Counted from the first letter of the stretch, positions 35,834 to 48,157 are shown. The stretch: DNA of 64,000 nucleotides from Gaeumannomyces sp. JS-464 (GCA_002197995.1 NGZR01000009.1:1054001-1118000), one strand, 5' to 3'. Translations and numbers: made by a program. Notes: generated by a model from the sequence alone, not told the origin.

Positions 35834-36907
35834 TTTTTCAGCTTTTACCATCCTTTTAAAAATACAAGCCGTTCGTTATAAACGCAAACGGTTAATCGAA
35901 CATAACGCCGAGCACGGCAACCTAAGGAAAGCCGCTACCCCGTGTTTTAGCGCGACTTAATACTCGCTCGCAAACGGCACGTCGTTAACCCGCGATTTTT
36001 TTAAAGCTCGAAAAAGGATTTCGAAACCTTTTTAAGCAGGGAGGCAATTACGCTTTGGAAAACCTTATAAACCAAATGTATCGTAGCTTTTAAAAGCGGA
36101 GCCACGCTTCGAATCCGCTTACCTTTTTATTAAAAAAGTCGAGCTAAAACGATACCCCCGAAAACGACCACGTTCGTAATAAAACCGACGATAACCGAGT
36201 TTATAGCGATCGTTGCGATTTAATTTCGTTAAAAGCCGCGAAACGATCGCGTTAAACTTACGGGCCACCGAAATATAGGCATAAAAAGGAACGCTATTAA
36301 AAGCACCGTTAAAAGAAGTTAACCACGCGTGAAGCCCGCTTTTTAAAACGCAATTAGCTTTGTTTTCGTAGCTTTTCGCGTTTTACTTAACGCGCGAAAT
36401 CCCGCGTTTTAGGGGCATTATATTATAATTACCGGGGTAAAAAAAACGGGAATTTTTAGCGGACCGGCGTTTACATTCCTTGAAAAACCGCAGGCGTAAT
36501 ACGTAAAACTTTTAAAACGGCAATTTATAATTTGCTAACCTTTTTAAAAAAGTTTTTTTTGTTAAAGATAAAAATTATATACCTTTTACCCGTTATACGA
36601 AACTTTTAAAATATAACGTAAAAACTTTAAAACTTTACGCTTCTTTTTCGGAAGTTTAAAACTAAATTTAAAATATTAGCGAAAAAAACGCGCTATATAA
36701 TAAAATCTTTAAATAAGTGCAAATTATTTAAGCAATGCTTTAATTGCATTATAAAGTAATTACAAATTGGAAAACTTATGCGAAAAGGTTATACGGGTTT
36801 ACGTAATTTTAATAATAAACGTGGACCGATTTCGTTAACTATTTAAAAAAAAACGAGTAAACCTAACCATTTAAATCCATTAAAACTAAATTATTTATAA
36901 GTAATTA
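35834..36907 (+). mobile_element. G3 gag N-terminal region
   Basis: AT-rich leader and gag relic in plus orientation. Short stretches such as KRLIEHNAEHGNLRKAA are readable but no domain is identifiable. It is interrupted by T2 (TSD AATTA at 36,903-36,907) and continues at 38,783. Confidence 0.5.
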
Positions 36908-37144
36908 TGTTAATCCACGTGATTAGCGCGTGCACCGGGATAAACTCCACACCTCGTAAAGCAACGGGCCTAAAGCCCGTGCGCTCCCACGAGCATACAA
37001 AAGGGGATTTCCCAATCCCCTTCTTGTAGCTAAATTCCTTCCTAAAACATGCACAATACAGGAACCAGTACCAGATTTATAGATCTTTGTGCGTTACCAT
37101 AGGAGAGCTCCGGGCTTTTAATAGGAGTAACACTCCTACCAACA
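36908..37144 (+). repeat. 5' LTR of non-autonomous LTR element T2
   Basis: A 237-bp LTR from TGTTAATCCACGTG to CTACCAACA, preceded by AATTA. It is nearly identical in length and sequence to 38,541-38,777 and related to 1,066-1,300. It is markedly less RIP-changed than the surrounding Gypsy sequence. Confidence 0.88.
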
Positions 37145-38540
37145 CTAATTAGTGATGGTTGTTACAAATTAGCAAGGTAAAGGGTTTTACCATTCGATAC
37201 CTTCTTTTAAAGCGATTGGGTCAAATGGGAAAACTTACAAGCGAATAAAAGATACCTTTTTTTAAAGCGATTGGGTCTTTTATAAGCTTGGGCAATGCAT
37301 TTCGATGCATTGCCGCGTAATCTTTCGAATGGCACCTTTTTGTAGCAAGCGATTGGGCCTTTGAGAGATTTCCTGGCGTAGCGGCCGCCAGATTTGACAA
37401 TACGAACGGCTACCTTAACCGATCCGACAGCTTCGCGAACAACCTTTTCGATAGCGATTCCGAAGATACCTTCCTAGAGCAGGCGATTGGGTCTTTTGGT
37501 TCGATATTCGAAAATCGCGATAATTACTTCGACGGTTTCCCGATGGCCATGCCTAACTTCCGGCCCGGCACCCCCAAGACCCCGACGTCCCCTTCGCTGG
37601 GCCCGACGCACACAAAACCACTGGAGCCTCCGGGCATACACAAGACCCCCGGAGCCTCCGGCACCTCCAAGATCCCGACGTCCCCTTCGCTGGGCCCGAC
37701 GCACCTCTAAGACCCCGACGTCCCCTTCGCTGGGCCCGACGCTTACAAGACCCCCGGCTTTTGGGCACGCATAAGAGCCCCAAAGACACCCGGAGCCCTC
37801 GGTACGCACAAGACCCCCGGAGCCTTCAGTACGCACAAGACCCCCGGAGCCTTCAGTACGCACAAGACCCCCGGAGCCTTTAGCACGCACGAGACCCCCG
37901 GAGCCTCCGGCACAAAGAAAAAGTTGCCAGGATGGAATTATTCTTCCGGCACCTACAAAAGCCCCGGAGCTTTCGGCACCCCCAAGACCCCGACGTCCCC
38001 TTCGCTGGGCCCGACGCCTATAAGACCCCCGACCTTTGGGCACGCACAAGCCCCAACGCTTTCGGTACCAATAACCAATGCACGCGCCCAAAGAAAAGAA
38101 CTGCCAGGATTGGATCATATGGCAACGCGTGCATTTGGGAGGGCCCCACGCGTCGTAAAGCCGCAAGCTTATAAGATACCCCTTTTACAACTCCATGCGA
38201 TCTTTCCTTTGGCACTTTATTGCAACGCCAAGCAGTGGTACACCCAGCACATCGGCTGTGGCCCCGAATATGGAATCACCTGATCGCTCGAGCATATAAG
38301 CGGTTATTACCTGATCCCACGAGCACCTAATTAAGCGTTGCCCCATTTCCTATTATTCCTATTTACAGCCCTTAATTTACGGTTTTTACCGATATCCAGC
38401 ACGGCCCTTTTGCTTTTATTTTCCTTTGTTCTTAAAGCAGATTACCAGATCCGGAATCCTTTGTTATTAGTATTTTAAGATCGCCGGATTCGGAAAAAGG
38501 CATGTGGCCGTTGCACGCGCATAAAAGAAAAAGTTGCTAG
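37145..38540 (+). mobile_element. T2 internal region: no gene, GC-rich tandem repeats
   Basis: The 1.4-kb interior carries no gag or pol. It begins with four spaced copies of an AAGCGATTGGGTC unit (about 37,210-37,495), followed by GC-rich minisatellites from about 37,560 to 38,050. The 230-codon minus-strand frame (37,474-38,166) and its plus-strand partners are open only because the repeat units are free of stops; they give simple Pro/Thr- or Gly/Arg-rich strings. The structure fits a small non-autonomous LTR element mobilised in trans. Confidence 0.7.
37560..38050 (+). repeat. GC-rich minisatellites inside T2
   Basis: Two interleaved units are seen. One contains CCCCGACGTCCCCTTCGCTG and occurs near 37,575, 37,675, 37,710 and 37,985. 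The other is a 27-bp unit containing CACAAGACCCCCGGAGCCTT, with four tandem copies at about 37,805-37,912. The block is far more GC-rich than anything within 10 kb on either side. Confidence 0.85.
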
Positions 38541-38777
38541 TGTTAATCCACGTGATTAGCGCGTGCACCGGGATAAACTCCACACCTCGTGGAGCAACGG
38601 GCCTAAGGCCCGTGCGCTCCCACGAGCATACAAAAGGGGATCTCCCAATCCCCTTCTTGTAGCTAGATTCCTTCCCAAGATATGCACAATACAGGAACCA
38701 GTACCAGATTTATAGATTTTTGTGCGTTACTATGGGAGAGCTCCGGGCTTTTAACAGGAGTAACACTTTTACTAACA
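38541..38777 (+). repeat. 3' LTR of non-autonomous LTR element T2
   Basis: A 237-bp LTR from TGTTAATCCACGTG to TACTAACA, followed by AATTA (38,778-38,782), the second copy of the target duplication. It is preceded by a purine-rich stretch (AAAAGAAAAAG) suited to a polypurine tract. Confidence 0.88.
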
Positions 38778-38782
38778 AATTA

Positions 38783-40060
38783 CATTAAAAATATTACAAC
38801 TTTCCAGTATCGTTTTTAATTAAATGGCAAATATTAGTTTAAAAAATCGAATTTAAAACCTTATAAACGGACTTTTAACAGCTATTTCGATTATTAAAAA
38901 GTTTTCCTTTTATTTATAAAATTAGCTGCAAAATAAGTTAGTGGCAAACGCGTAAATTAATTAGGACATTTTTCGGAACGTCGCTAATGCCGCGGAAAGA
39001 AAATAGGCCGTAAAAAAAAGCAAGTTTAACGCAAAAACGTTCGATTATCGTTTTTATTAAAAGTTTTATTAAAAGTAACGGATATTCGGGTATTAAGTTT
39101 AAAAAAAAACGATAAAGACGGACGTTCGAAGCGGCGGAAAAAGCGCCGATATAAAGGACGGGACGATTCGCGCCGCTTTAACTCGAAACGGCAAAACTCC
39201 CGCCGTTACGACCAGAAAACGGGAAACCTTCGTTTTTCCAAATCCAACACGCTTTAAGCGAAACAATCGTTAGGCTATAACGGCAAAGCCGGAAAACCAA
39301 ACCACTTAAGCCAAAAGCTTAGCAATTGCAACAATTGCGAACAATTAGGCTATTAAACGGCCGATTGCTACTTTAAGCCCAAAAAGGTAAAAGCAATCGA
39401 CGTTTATTACCCTAACGACGAGAAATTCGATTATAACCGCGCTATTAGCGATAGTAATAAAAACGAGCGCGTTTTAACGCGAAACGAGAACTACCGGTCG
39501 CAATTCGATTTAAATTCCAAATCGGGAAACGAGTTTAACCGTTAAGTAACTTTTACTTTCGTAATTTTAATATCCTAAACATAAAAAAGCATGGTTATTT
39601 ATTTCGAACGGGCATAAATGTCCAAATTATAAAGCGATTAGCTAAGGTGCTAGTAAACCTTAATATAAGCGCAACGGCGAATATAGTAAATTATAAGTTC
39701 GTTCGGAAATATAAAATCCCAAAAGCATATATGCTATTACCCGAGCTAATCGGCGTGTAAAACGGGTTTATTAAGTGCTACGAGGCGTATTAAATTACGC
39801 TAAAAGCATAAAATAGGAAAGGCCGAAAGCGGGATATTACGGCGCTTTTTTACGCTATTCGAAAAAGCGCTAACGTTTCGAACATCTTTTTAAAACACCC
39901 GACGATAGCGGGAAAAAGCATTAACCTGTTTAATGCCGACTAATCGTAAGAATTTAATACCGCTTAAATGCCCGAGCTAAGCGAGTGGGCTGCCGTTATA
40001 ACGGCAAAGTTTTTAGCATATTAGGTTTAATTTACGAAAGCGGTAGTGGGATATATAATA
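38783..40060 (+). pseudogene. G3 gag zinc knuckle and protease relic
   Basis: Forward reading shows a basic region and a CCHC-type knuckle at 39,327-39,368 (CNNCEQLGY-stop-TADC) in which the His is now Tyr and one codon is a stop, both by C-to-T. A protease-like region follows at about 39,590-39,900, where KFVRKYKIP matches the segment after the catalytic DSGA motif of Gypsy proteases. The DSGA itself is not readable. Confidence 0.6.
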
Positions 40061-41650
40061 ACCGCTTATTATTAATTAAGCATTTATAAGCCGGTAATTC
40101 CTGCTTTAAACGAGGAGGACGAGGAAAAGCTAATAAAGCCGCTCGACCTTCGATTATAAGCATATACCAACGTGTTTTTTAATACGAAAGCGAAAAAGCT
40201 CCCGCTATTAAAAAAAGCTAAATATGCTATTAAATTAAAAAAGGGAATTAAACTTTTTATAAAAGCTTTATACTTAACTTTAAAAAAATAAATAGTAGTA
40301 TTAAAAAAGTACTTTAAAGAAAACTTCGCGTTAAAAAGGATTACCTTTTTAAAAGCAAACGCGGGCTTTTTAATGCTGTTTGTACCTAAAAAAACGGATT
40401 TTTACGCTTATGTATTAATTACCGAGCTTTAAACCGAATTACGCGTAAAAACCGCTACTTATTGCCTTTTATATCCGATTTAATAAATAGGCTAGCGGGA
40501 GCTAAATGGTTTTCCAAATTAAACTTACGAAACGTTTATTATCGCATTCGCATTTAATTGGAAAATAGGTGGAAAATAGCATTTCGTACCAAATATAGGC
40601 TGTTTAAATATACCGTAATGCCATTCGAATTAATTAACGCTTTATCCACCTTTTAAGCTTATATGCACCGAGTATTAGCAAGTTTTATTAATTACATTTG
40701 CGTGGTATATTTCGACGATATTATTATATTTTCCCAAATAAAAAAAAGTACGAGCAGTATGTAAAGCAAATCCTAAATAGGCTTTAATTATACGAGCTGT
40801 ACGCGAAGCAATCCAAATGCGAGTTTTTTAAAAATTACGTTAAATTTTTAAAATTCGCGCGTATTTTAGGAAAGTGTTTTTATAAACCTTAAACGTATTA
40901 AAGCGGTTTAAAAATAAATACTTTTAAAGTTTTATAAAAATATTTAAATGTTTTTAAAATTCGCGAACTTTTACCGCAAATTTATCGCTAGCTATTTCCA
41001 AATGGTCGTTTCGATAACGGAGTTATTAAAAGGCAATTAAAATAGGAAAAAAAAAGAAATGTTCGATTGGCTACTCGTAGCAGCCCGAGCTTTCGAAAGG
41101 TTTAAAACGGCGTTTAAAAACGCGACAATTTTTAAGCATTAGGATTTAACCAAAAAAACACGAGTAAAAACGGACGCTTTTACCAAAGCCATTTTAACAT
41201 CTTGTTTTAATTAACGAATGGGCGATAGCACTTTATAGCTTTTTACTCCCGCAAATTAACAAACGCAAAGTAAAAGTGGGCTATAAAATAGTAGGAATTA
41301 CTAGCCATTATTAAATTTTTTAAATATTAACGCTAGTATTTAAAAAGCGCATTTAAAGTGTTTACCGTTTTAACGGACTATTAAACGTTAAAAAAAGTGA
41401 TTTAAACCCCGGCTAAAAACTTTCGAAGTAAGCTAGCGCGATAAATGTATCGGTTATCCCAGTTTAACTTTAATATCGAATATAAGTTAAGCAAAACTAA
41501 CCCCGCGAATGGTTTATCCAAAAGGCTAAATTATATAAAAGGAAAAATCACATACGAAAACGTCGTCCTATTACTCGTAGCTAAGTTAAACTTACTGCCG
41601 CATTTGCCAAATAAGTTAACCTAATAAATCGCTGTATTAACAATTAAAAA
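40060..41650 (+). pseudogene. G3 reverse transcriptase/RNase H relic
   Basis: Forward frames include AKKLPLLKKAKYAIKLKKG, LKKYFKENFALKRI and FLMLFVPKKTDFYAYVLI, the usual N-terminal palm sequence of Ty3/Gypsy enzymes. The active site CVVYFDDIIIFSQ follows, with YFDD at 40,708-40,719. RNase H follows with TRVKTDAFTKAI, where the first catalytic Asp is kept. Stops throughout make it non-functional. Confidence 0.75.
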
Positions 41651-42690
41651 GAATTGCTTAAATGTTATAAAATAATATGTCCAAATTGCAAAAATAATTC
41701 CGATCCAGGGCCGCGACCAGTAAAAAAGCAACGCGCTCGTTTAAAAAGAAATAGTTATAACGTCGACCTTTTAAACTATTTATCCCGGGTTAATGCTTTT
41801 ATAAAAAGGAAAAACGAAAAGCAAATACCGTTAAAGCCTCGCTTAAAGCGGGCACGTTTAAAAGTCGCCGAAAATAACCAATTTCCACGGTTTAAATTGC
41901 AAATAGCCATGCAAATCCTTATCGCAGCTTTTATTCGCGTAAAAAAACGAAAATGGCAAATAAAGCCTGGTTTAAAAGGTAACTTAAAAAGGTTAGCGAT
42001 AATTTAACCCCGGGCAAAAGAAAAACTGCTAGTAAAAAAGCTTAAAACTAAAAGCGTTATTTATAACCAATTACTTTTTCGCTTTGTTATTATCGAATTA
42101 ATAAAAACGAAACGGCTAAAACCGACAAACCAGGCCGAGCAATATACCAATTAATTAAACGGTTGCAAACGCAAAATTAAAAGGTTATCGCATTACGTGC
42201 TTTGGTAAAAAACGGTACCGGGATTTTAAAAAATTAACCCGCTCGTAAAAGCGATGCCGCGCGAAGCCGTAATGCCGTTAAAAAAAGCGATGCCACGCAA
42301 AAACGTAAAGCCGCGTGCAGCAACAATACCGTCGAAAAGGGCGATACTACGCGAAGCCGTAATACCGTTAAAACAAACAATGCCGTGCAAAGTCGCGATG
42401 CCGTGCAAAGTCGCGATGCCGCCAAAAGAAGCGATGCCGTGCAAAGTTGCGATGCCGTGTAAAGTCGCGATGCCGCTAAAAGGAGCGATGCCGTGCAAAG
42501 TCGCGATGCCGTGCAAAGTTGCGATGCCGTTAAAAAAAGCGATGCGCGTAAAACCGCGATGCCGTGCAAAGACGCAATGCCGCTTACAAGGGTAATAAAG
42601 CTAGGAAAAGCCGAAACCTTATAAAGGATACCATATAAACGAGGACGAAGTTTTGTACTTCCGAAAACGCTTGGTAATTCCCGCTTAAAA
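41650..42690 (+). mobile_element. G3 spacer between RNase H and integrase
   Basis: About 1 kb separates the RNase H and integrase relics. It holds a lysine/arginine-rich open frame (41,654-42,007, 117 codons, with CPNC near its start). This may be a remnant of the polyprotein linker, since G-to-A change raises Lys content. It is followed by an 18-bp tandem repeat block. No domain is recognised. Confidence 0.4.
42254..42595 (+). repeat. 18-bp tandem repeat block in G3
   Basis: Imperfect tandem copies of an 18-bp unit, GATGCCGTGCAAAGTCGC, about 19 units in length. Because 18 is a multiple of three and the unit lacks stops in several frames, both strands are open: on the plus strand as MPCKVA/MPLKKA repeats, on the minus strand as LHGIAT repeats. 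The central units are nearly identical, while the outer units are degenerate. Confidence 0.88.
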
Positions 42691-44754
42691 GGCATTTCGA
42701 GTTTAAATTATAACATAATATTATAACGATCCTCGAGCAAAGCATTTCGGAGTATATAAAACGGTAAAACTAATTAAACGCAAATTTTATTAGGAAAACG
42801 TGGATAAAAAATTCGCGAAGTACGTTCGCTTTTATTAAACATGTTAAAAAACGAAAATGCTAAAACATAAACTTTATAACGAATTTTAGCCATTTTTACT
42901 ACCGAATGCCCTTTTTAAAAAATTAGTTTAAATTTTATTACGGGGTTACCAAAGTGTTTAACGTTTACAAGCTAAACGTACGATGTAATACTTGTAATAA
43001 TAAACCGCTTTACCAAATACGTTAAATTTATCCCCGTGCGGAAAACAATTTCGGCTTTTTCTTTTGTTTAAATGCTATAACAGTACGTCGAATGCTAGTT
43101 CGGCATTTTTTAAAAGCATCGTAAATAACCGAAACTCGCTGCTTATTAGTTATTTTTAAATTAAGTATAAAAAAGCGCTTTAATCCGCCGTCGGTTATCC
43201 ATTGCGTTCCATTTTTAAACCGACGGCCAAACCGAACGTATTTATTAAACGTTAACGCATTATTTGCAAACGTTTATTAACCGGGAAAAGTTCGGCTGGG
43301 TAGCGGTTATATAAAGCCGAATTCGCTTATAATAACGCGAAGCACGAAACTATTAAAGTTAGCCCTTTTAAAGCTTTGTATGGTTTTAACCCACGCATGT
43401 ATAAGGTTGTAACAAATTTAAAAGAAATTAAAGTTTAAAAAGTGCTAAAAAGGTTGCATTATATTCGTCGAATTAAAACCGATATGCGGACGAATTATAC
43501 TCGAGCAATAAAAGCCTAACGCCGGTATTATAACTAAAAACGATAACTTTAAAAATATTAAAAGGACAAATCGTTAAATTATTTATTTAAAACTTTCGGT
43601 TTAAAATAGGAAAGCGTAAACTCGCACTTATATATATTCGTATGCTTATTATAAAAAGGTAAAAAGTTTTACCTATAAAGTTTAATTGCCGGCCAAATAT
43701 AATCGACTATATAACGCTTTTTTCGTCGTTTTATTAAAACCGTAAAACGACTTTAAACTTCGGGTTTTTAACTCCGCCTTTTCAAATTTAAAAAAGGAAA
43801 TTAAAAAGTGAAAGGTAAAAAACGTAATCGATATGCAAAAACAAAACGAATCCCGCTCGTTTTTAGTAAAATAGGCAAAATGGCCGGCAAAATACAACAT
43901 ATAGGAACTGGAAAAACATTTAAATAACGTATAAAAGCTGGTTAAAAGCTATTTGAAAAAAAAACGCAAAACGCACCGTAAATGGGATAACCTTGCTTTA
44001 AAGCTAAAAAAAAAGGAAAAAAAAAGGAAAATAAAAGTTTAAAGCCGCCGAAAAATCCTTAGTTATTACTTAACGTTTAACGACCGCGTTTTAATAAAAA
44101 AGTCCTCGTTATTATCATTTCCCTTTTTAAATTTCGAATTATCGGCAAATTAAATTACAATTTAAATTTTAGCGATTTAATATAAAGTTAGGTCGCCGTT
44201 AATATCGACGAATAATAATACGTCGCTAAACTTAATTTCCATTTCGCAATTTAAACCCTTTTTAAACTTTTCGTTCGAAGGGTCGAAAGCTTAACTTTCG
44301 TTAAAAACCTTTTATTATAGCTCCGAAAATTAAAAAAAACGAATACCGTTAATAGCCGAGTTAAGCACGATTTCGTAAAAAAGCACGAAACGCAATCCCC
44401 AATTAACGCGAGTTATAACCGAAACCCGACTTTAAAAAATAAGCTGGCCTATTTAAATTAACATTTCGTTAATATCGGTAAGCTCGTTATAAAAAGCGTG
44501 CCAAATGTGCACTTTTGGATACGCCGCGAATGCATGCCTTTTCGCGAGCAGCCGGTAGTACCGAACATTTATAAGCAGGTTTTAAAGCGTTAGGAAGTAA
44601 TACGAATTGTAATTGTTAAACTTTTAAAAAAAATGGCGATATAAAAGCTTTACCGGAGTTAAAAAGGCGAACTTAATAAAAGTTCGACCACTATCGGCAA
44701 TAAAATAAAAAAATTACGATAAACCGAAAAATAAGTTATAACGAAAAAATTATA
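42690..44754 (+). pseudogene. G3 integrase relic and C-terminal tail
   Basis: At 43,210-43,290 the forward frame reads AFHF-stop-TDGQTERIY, the SxxHPQTDGQTER motif of Ty3/Gypsy integrases. AEFAYNNAKHETIKVSPFKALYGFNPR at 43,318-43,398 (shown here in two overlapping motifs: AEFAYNNA and SPFKALYGFNPR) is the conserved region after the catalytic core. Sequence to 44,750 is a charged tail; a chromodomain could not be confirmed. RIP stops are frequent. Confidence 0.72.
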
Positions 44755-46585
44755 ACGTGGTTTATTAGTAAGTGGGCCACATTAGTTAATGGGCCACGAT
44801 ACGCGACCACGCGACACTTTTTCTTTCGCGACCAATTCCTCCGCCTATAACAATATTAATGGGAAACGACGAAAGCCGGGTAATGCTTACCCTTCGGGCT
44901 TTACAATCCAACCCAAAACTAACCATACGGGAAGTTGCAAAAATTTACTCGGTCGCGAAAATAACTTTAACGCGTCGAAAGCGGGCCTACTTGCTCGACG
45001 CGACATTATGCCCGGATTACGAAAATTAACGGAATCCGAAAAGGAGGCGCTTATTAAGTACATACTCGAGTTGGATTTTCGCGCATTCCCTCCTCGGCAT
45101 TTTGGTGTTAAAGATATGGCCAACCAACTGCTCGCCGAACGCGACGCGGTACCGTCGGTAAGCGCTGGGTCGAAAGGTTCGTTAAACGCCGCCCGGAGCT
45201 TAGCACGCGCTAAATTCGAAAGTACGATTACCAAAAGCCAAATGCGAAAATCCTAAGCTCGTTTTTGCCTGGTTTAACCTTATGCGAAATATTATGGCCA
45301 AATATAGCATCCTATAATAACGATATTTATAATTCGACGAAACCGGCTTCCTTATGGGCATAATCGCCGCCGTTATTTATTACAACATCGGAAGGCGTAG
45401 TAAAGCAAAGCTGGTTTAGCTTAGCAACCGGAAATGGCTACAATTATCCAAGGGGTTAACAATTGCGGCTGGGCAATCCCCCTTTTATTATCGTTAAAAG
45501 GCAGTATTATTTGGCCAATTGTATTCGGAAACCGACCTTCCACGCGATTGGTTATTGCAACGAGTTTTAACGGGGTGAACTACGAACGAGCTCGGCTTAA
45601 AATGGATTTAGCATTTCGATAAACACATAGCATCGCGCGCAAATGGCCTTTATCGTTTGTTAATGCTAAACGGCTACGAAAGCTACCACTTAACGGATTT
45701 TAAGCTTTATTGCCAAAAATATAACATTATTACGCTTTGCATGCCCCCGCATTCGTTTACTTTTTTAGCCGCTTAACGTTAAGTGCTTTAGCTCGCTAAA
45801 AAAGGCGTACGGTCGATAAATCGAAAACTTAATAAGGTTATACGTTAACCACGTAATTAAGTCGAGTTTTTTTTGGCGTTTAAAACGGCATTTTTGCCTT
45901 TATAATTAAAGGAAACATCCGGGAAGCTTTCGAAAGGCTGCCTTGCTCCATTCGATACGGATTCGTTTTGGAAAAGCTGAATGTAAAGCTACGAACTTAA
46001 CTCCCCCGAGAAGCCCCTAAGCGACGCCGAACTTTGGACCTCCAAAACGCCCCAAACAGCTAGGGACGCAACTTCGCAATCCGAACATATTAAAGCTCGG
46101 ATTTCCAATTACCGGAGCAGCTTCCGTTACCTATGCTATCGGCTGTGGACCAATTAACGAAAAGGGCTAGGCAATTATGCATCGGGTAACCTTTTAGAGG
46201 AAAAGTGCTTTAAGCTACGAAGGGCGAACGAGGCGCTAAGCAAACGCCGGAGGCCAAAAAAACACGTGTCCGATAAGGAGGGTTACATATTGTCGAAAAG
46301 TACGAAATGCTTTGGACCAAAAAGAGCTAAATAATAGCTATAGCAAAAAAAGCGCGATTATGGGGGTAAAGAAGGAGGGCGACGACGACTCGTCGCGATG
46401 TGGCACTTGCGGCAAAACCGGACATAATGCGCGCATTTGCCAAAAGGAAGTAAAAAACGTCCGATGTATACAGTTCCGAGTAGTTAAATGGATTCCTGGC
46501 GTTATTGGGTTGCATGCGCGTCGATTAACTGGAGGTCGGGGTTGTGGCCATTAACTAATGTGGCCCATTTACTAATGAACCACGT
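44755..46585 (+). mobile_element. Fot E: complete Fot1/Pot2-type transposon of a second subfamily
   Basis: 1,831 bp with termini ACGTGGTTTATTAGTAAG and ATGAACCACGT, flanked by TA at 44,753-44,754 and 46,586-46,587. It is the best-preserved copy. A 155-codon frame (44,789-45,256) includes MPGLRKLTESEKEALIKYIL, and frames further on read NFDETGF-like and LLMLNGYES segments of the DDE core. A C-terminal knuckle CGTCGKTGHNARIC is at about 46,400-46,441. The second catalytic Asp reads as Asn, and several frame breaks and stops remain. Its terminal repeats differ inside the first 20 bp from the other copies. Confidence 0.85.
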
Positions 46586-46587
46586 TA

Positions 46588-47869
46588 AAGGTTTTTTTAT
46601 AAAAACAAATTAAAAAAAGCGAACCGCGTAATAAGCTTACCGAAAAATTTGGTAAGCTATTATACATTTATTAATATGCTTTTAATAAGCCCAAATCGAT
46701 GTTAAAAAGAAACCCCGAAATAAAAAACGATAAGTTTAACCCGGTAAATGCACCGGAAATAGCGGCTTACTTTAATAATGCTAGTGGTATACACCAAGTT
46801 ATATTTAAAATGCGTCCATTTTAAAAAAGGTCGGTTATATAACATTGCTATAAAAAAAACGCGTCGAATACCATTAAAAGCTACCGTGCTAGTAATAAAA
46901 GCAATTTAACTCGCTAACGGTTTTTTTTTTGCAAAAAAACAGCAAAGCGAAACGATGCTTTTTATCGGCGAAATCGTTAAGCTCGTCGAGCTAACGAGTA
47001 ACGCTAGCGGGGTACATTAGCAACGAAAGTATTTCGAAAGTTCAAACCGAAGCTAAACCGAAAAGCGGAATGGTAAAAGAAAAGCGGACTTTTTTAGGAA
47101 TGCCATAATTAGTAAAGTGGTAAAAACTTTCCTTCGTAAAGCTAGTTACGATCGCCCGCTTTGTATCGTTAAAAGCGAAAAGGCGACGGCGAAATGCCTC
47201 GTTAGCGGTAACGTCGTAAAACATAATTTTGCAATAAAATCGGGTTAACGCACGCTTAAAACGAGCGAGCCGGAAAGGAGGACGAAAACGTATAACCGCA
47301 ACCGTAATTAAAAAAGGAAGCGTAATCGAACGTAATTAAAACCGCGACCGCAACTGGAAAAAGCCTAAATCCGGGCTAAGCAAAAAGCGCAAAAAAATTG
47401 CGGGAAAAGAAAAAAAGCGCTAATTTTAAAAAGCAAGCGTAAGCTTTTATACGTTAAAAGCGCGAGCTTTATAGGCAAACAAGCAATGCGAGGGTAAAAG
47501 GAATAAAGCAATAACTAGCGGCGTTTAATCGTCGTTGTTAATTATGTTATTAAAAGGAAGGAAAACAACGCCGGCTTGCCGGAAAAAAAACAAAAAGGTT
47601 TACCGGCAGGACCGCTTTTGCTTTAACCGTCGCCGGCTTTATACGGCCAACGCTACCGAAAACGCTACTAAAATCCCATAAGCCTTACTGGCACCTTACT
47701 AAAGGAAGCTATTCGCACTTTTACATTATTAAAAAACCATTTACCCTAAATGGTAAAGGCATTAACAAACTTAGCCTGCCCGCCAACTCGCTATAAACCG
47801 ACCAAGCCTCGACGCGACCATTTCGCCAACAAGCGCTGCCAAAACGTTAATGCTTTAAAAGGGGGACAG
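46588..47869 (+). mobile_element. G3 3' internal region
   Basis: It aligns with G1 at 4,228-5,178 from about 46,918 onward and ends in AAAAGGGGGACAG directly before the LTR, a polypurine-tract position. It contains no recognisable protein. The minus-strand frame at 47,042-47,224 is not supported. Confidence 0.6.
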
Positions 47870-48152
47870 TGTAAAAAGGCTCGCCGCGATAATGGCGGGC
47901 CACCGCTATAGCAAGGAGCTTTAGCCTTGTTTACGGGCCCGAGCTACGTAAAGGCCTAAAGCACCCAAAGCACGTAACAGGGGGCTTAAAAGGGCCACGC
48001 TACTTAAGCAGCTTGTAGGAGGCAATTCCCAAATTGCCGGAACAAGTTAAAGTTGTTGTATTTACCATATAGCAATATAGGCCGTTAACCTTTAATCACC
48101 GTTTACGGTTATCGTAATTACCTCGTACAGGCTTTCGGCCTACCCCGTGATA
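47870..48152 (+). repeat. 3' LTR of Gypsy family C copy G3
   Basis: A 283-bp LTR from TGTAAAAAGGCTCG to CCCCGTGATA, followed by the target duplication CATTA. Compared with the 5' LTR it has fewer C-to-T changes. The terminal CA reads TA. Confidence 0.85.
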
Positions 48153-48157
48153 CATTA

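Noticed and set aside
37474..38166. 230-codon minus-strand open frame, and overlapping plus-strand frames, in T2
   Set aside because: The frames are open in several registers only because the minisatellite units lack stops. The products are simple repeats with no domain, within a non-autonomous LTR element.
11668..38782. Identical AATTA TSDs of Gypsy-2 and T2 taken as a shared target preference
   Set aside because: Two cases of an AT-rich 5-mer in AT-rich DNA are not enough to claim a preference; other LTR elements here used AGTAA and CATTA.
42254..42595. Possible CRISPR array
   Set aside because: The units are contiguous without unique spacers, and the genome is eukaryotic.
42226..42695. 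Three overlapping open frames on both strands over the 18-bp repeat
   Set aside because: An 18-bp repeat gives open frames automatically. The block lies inside a dead Gypsy element.
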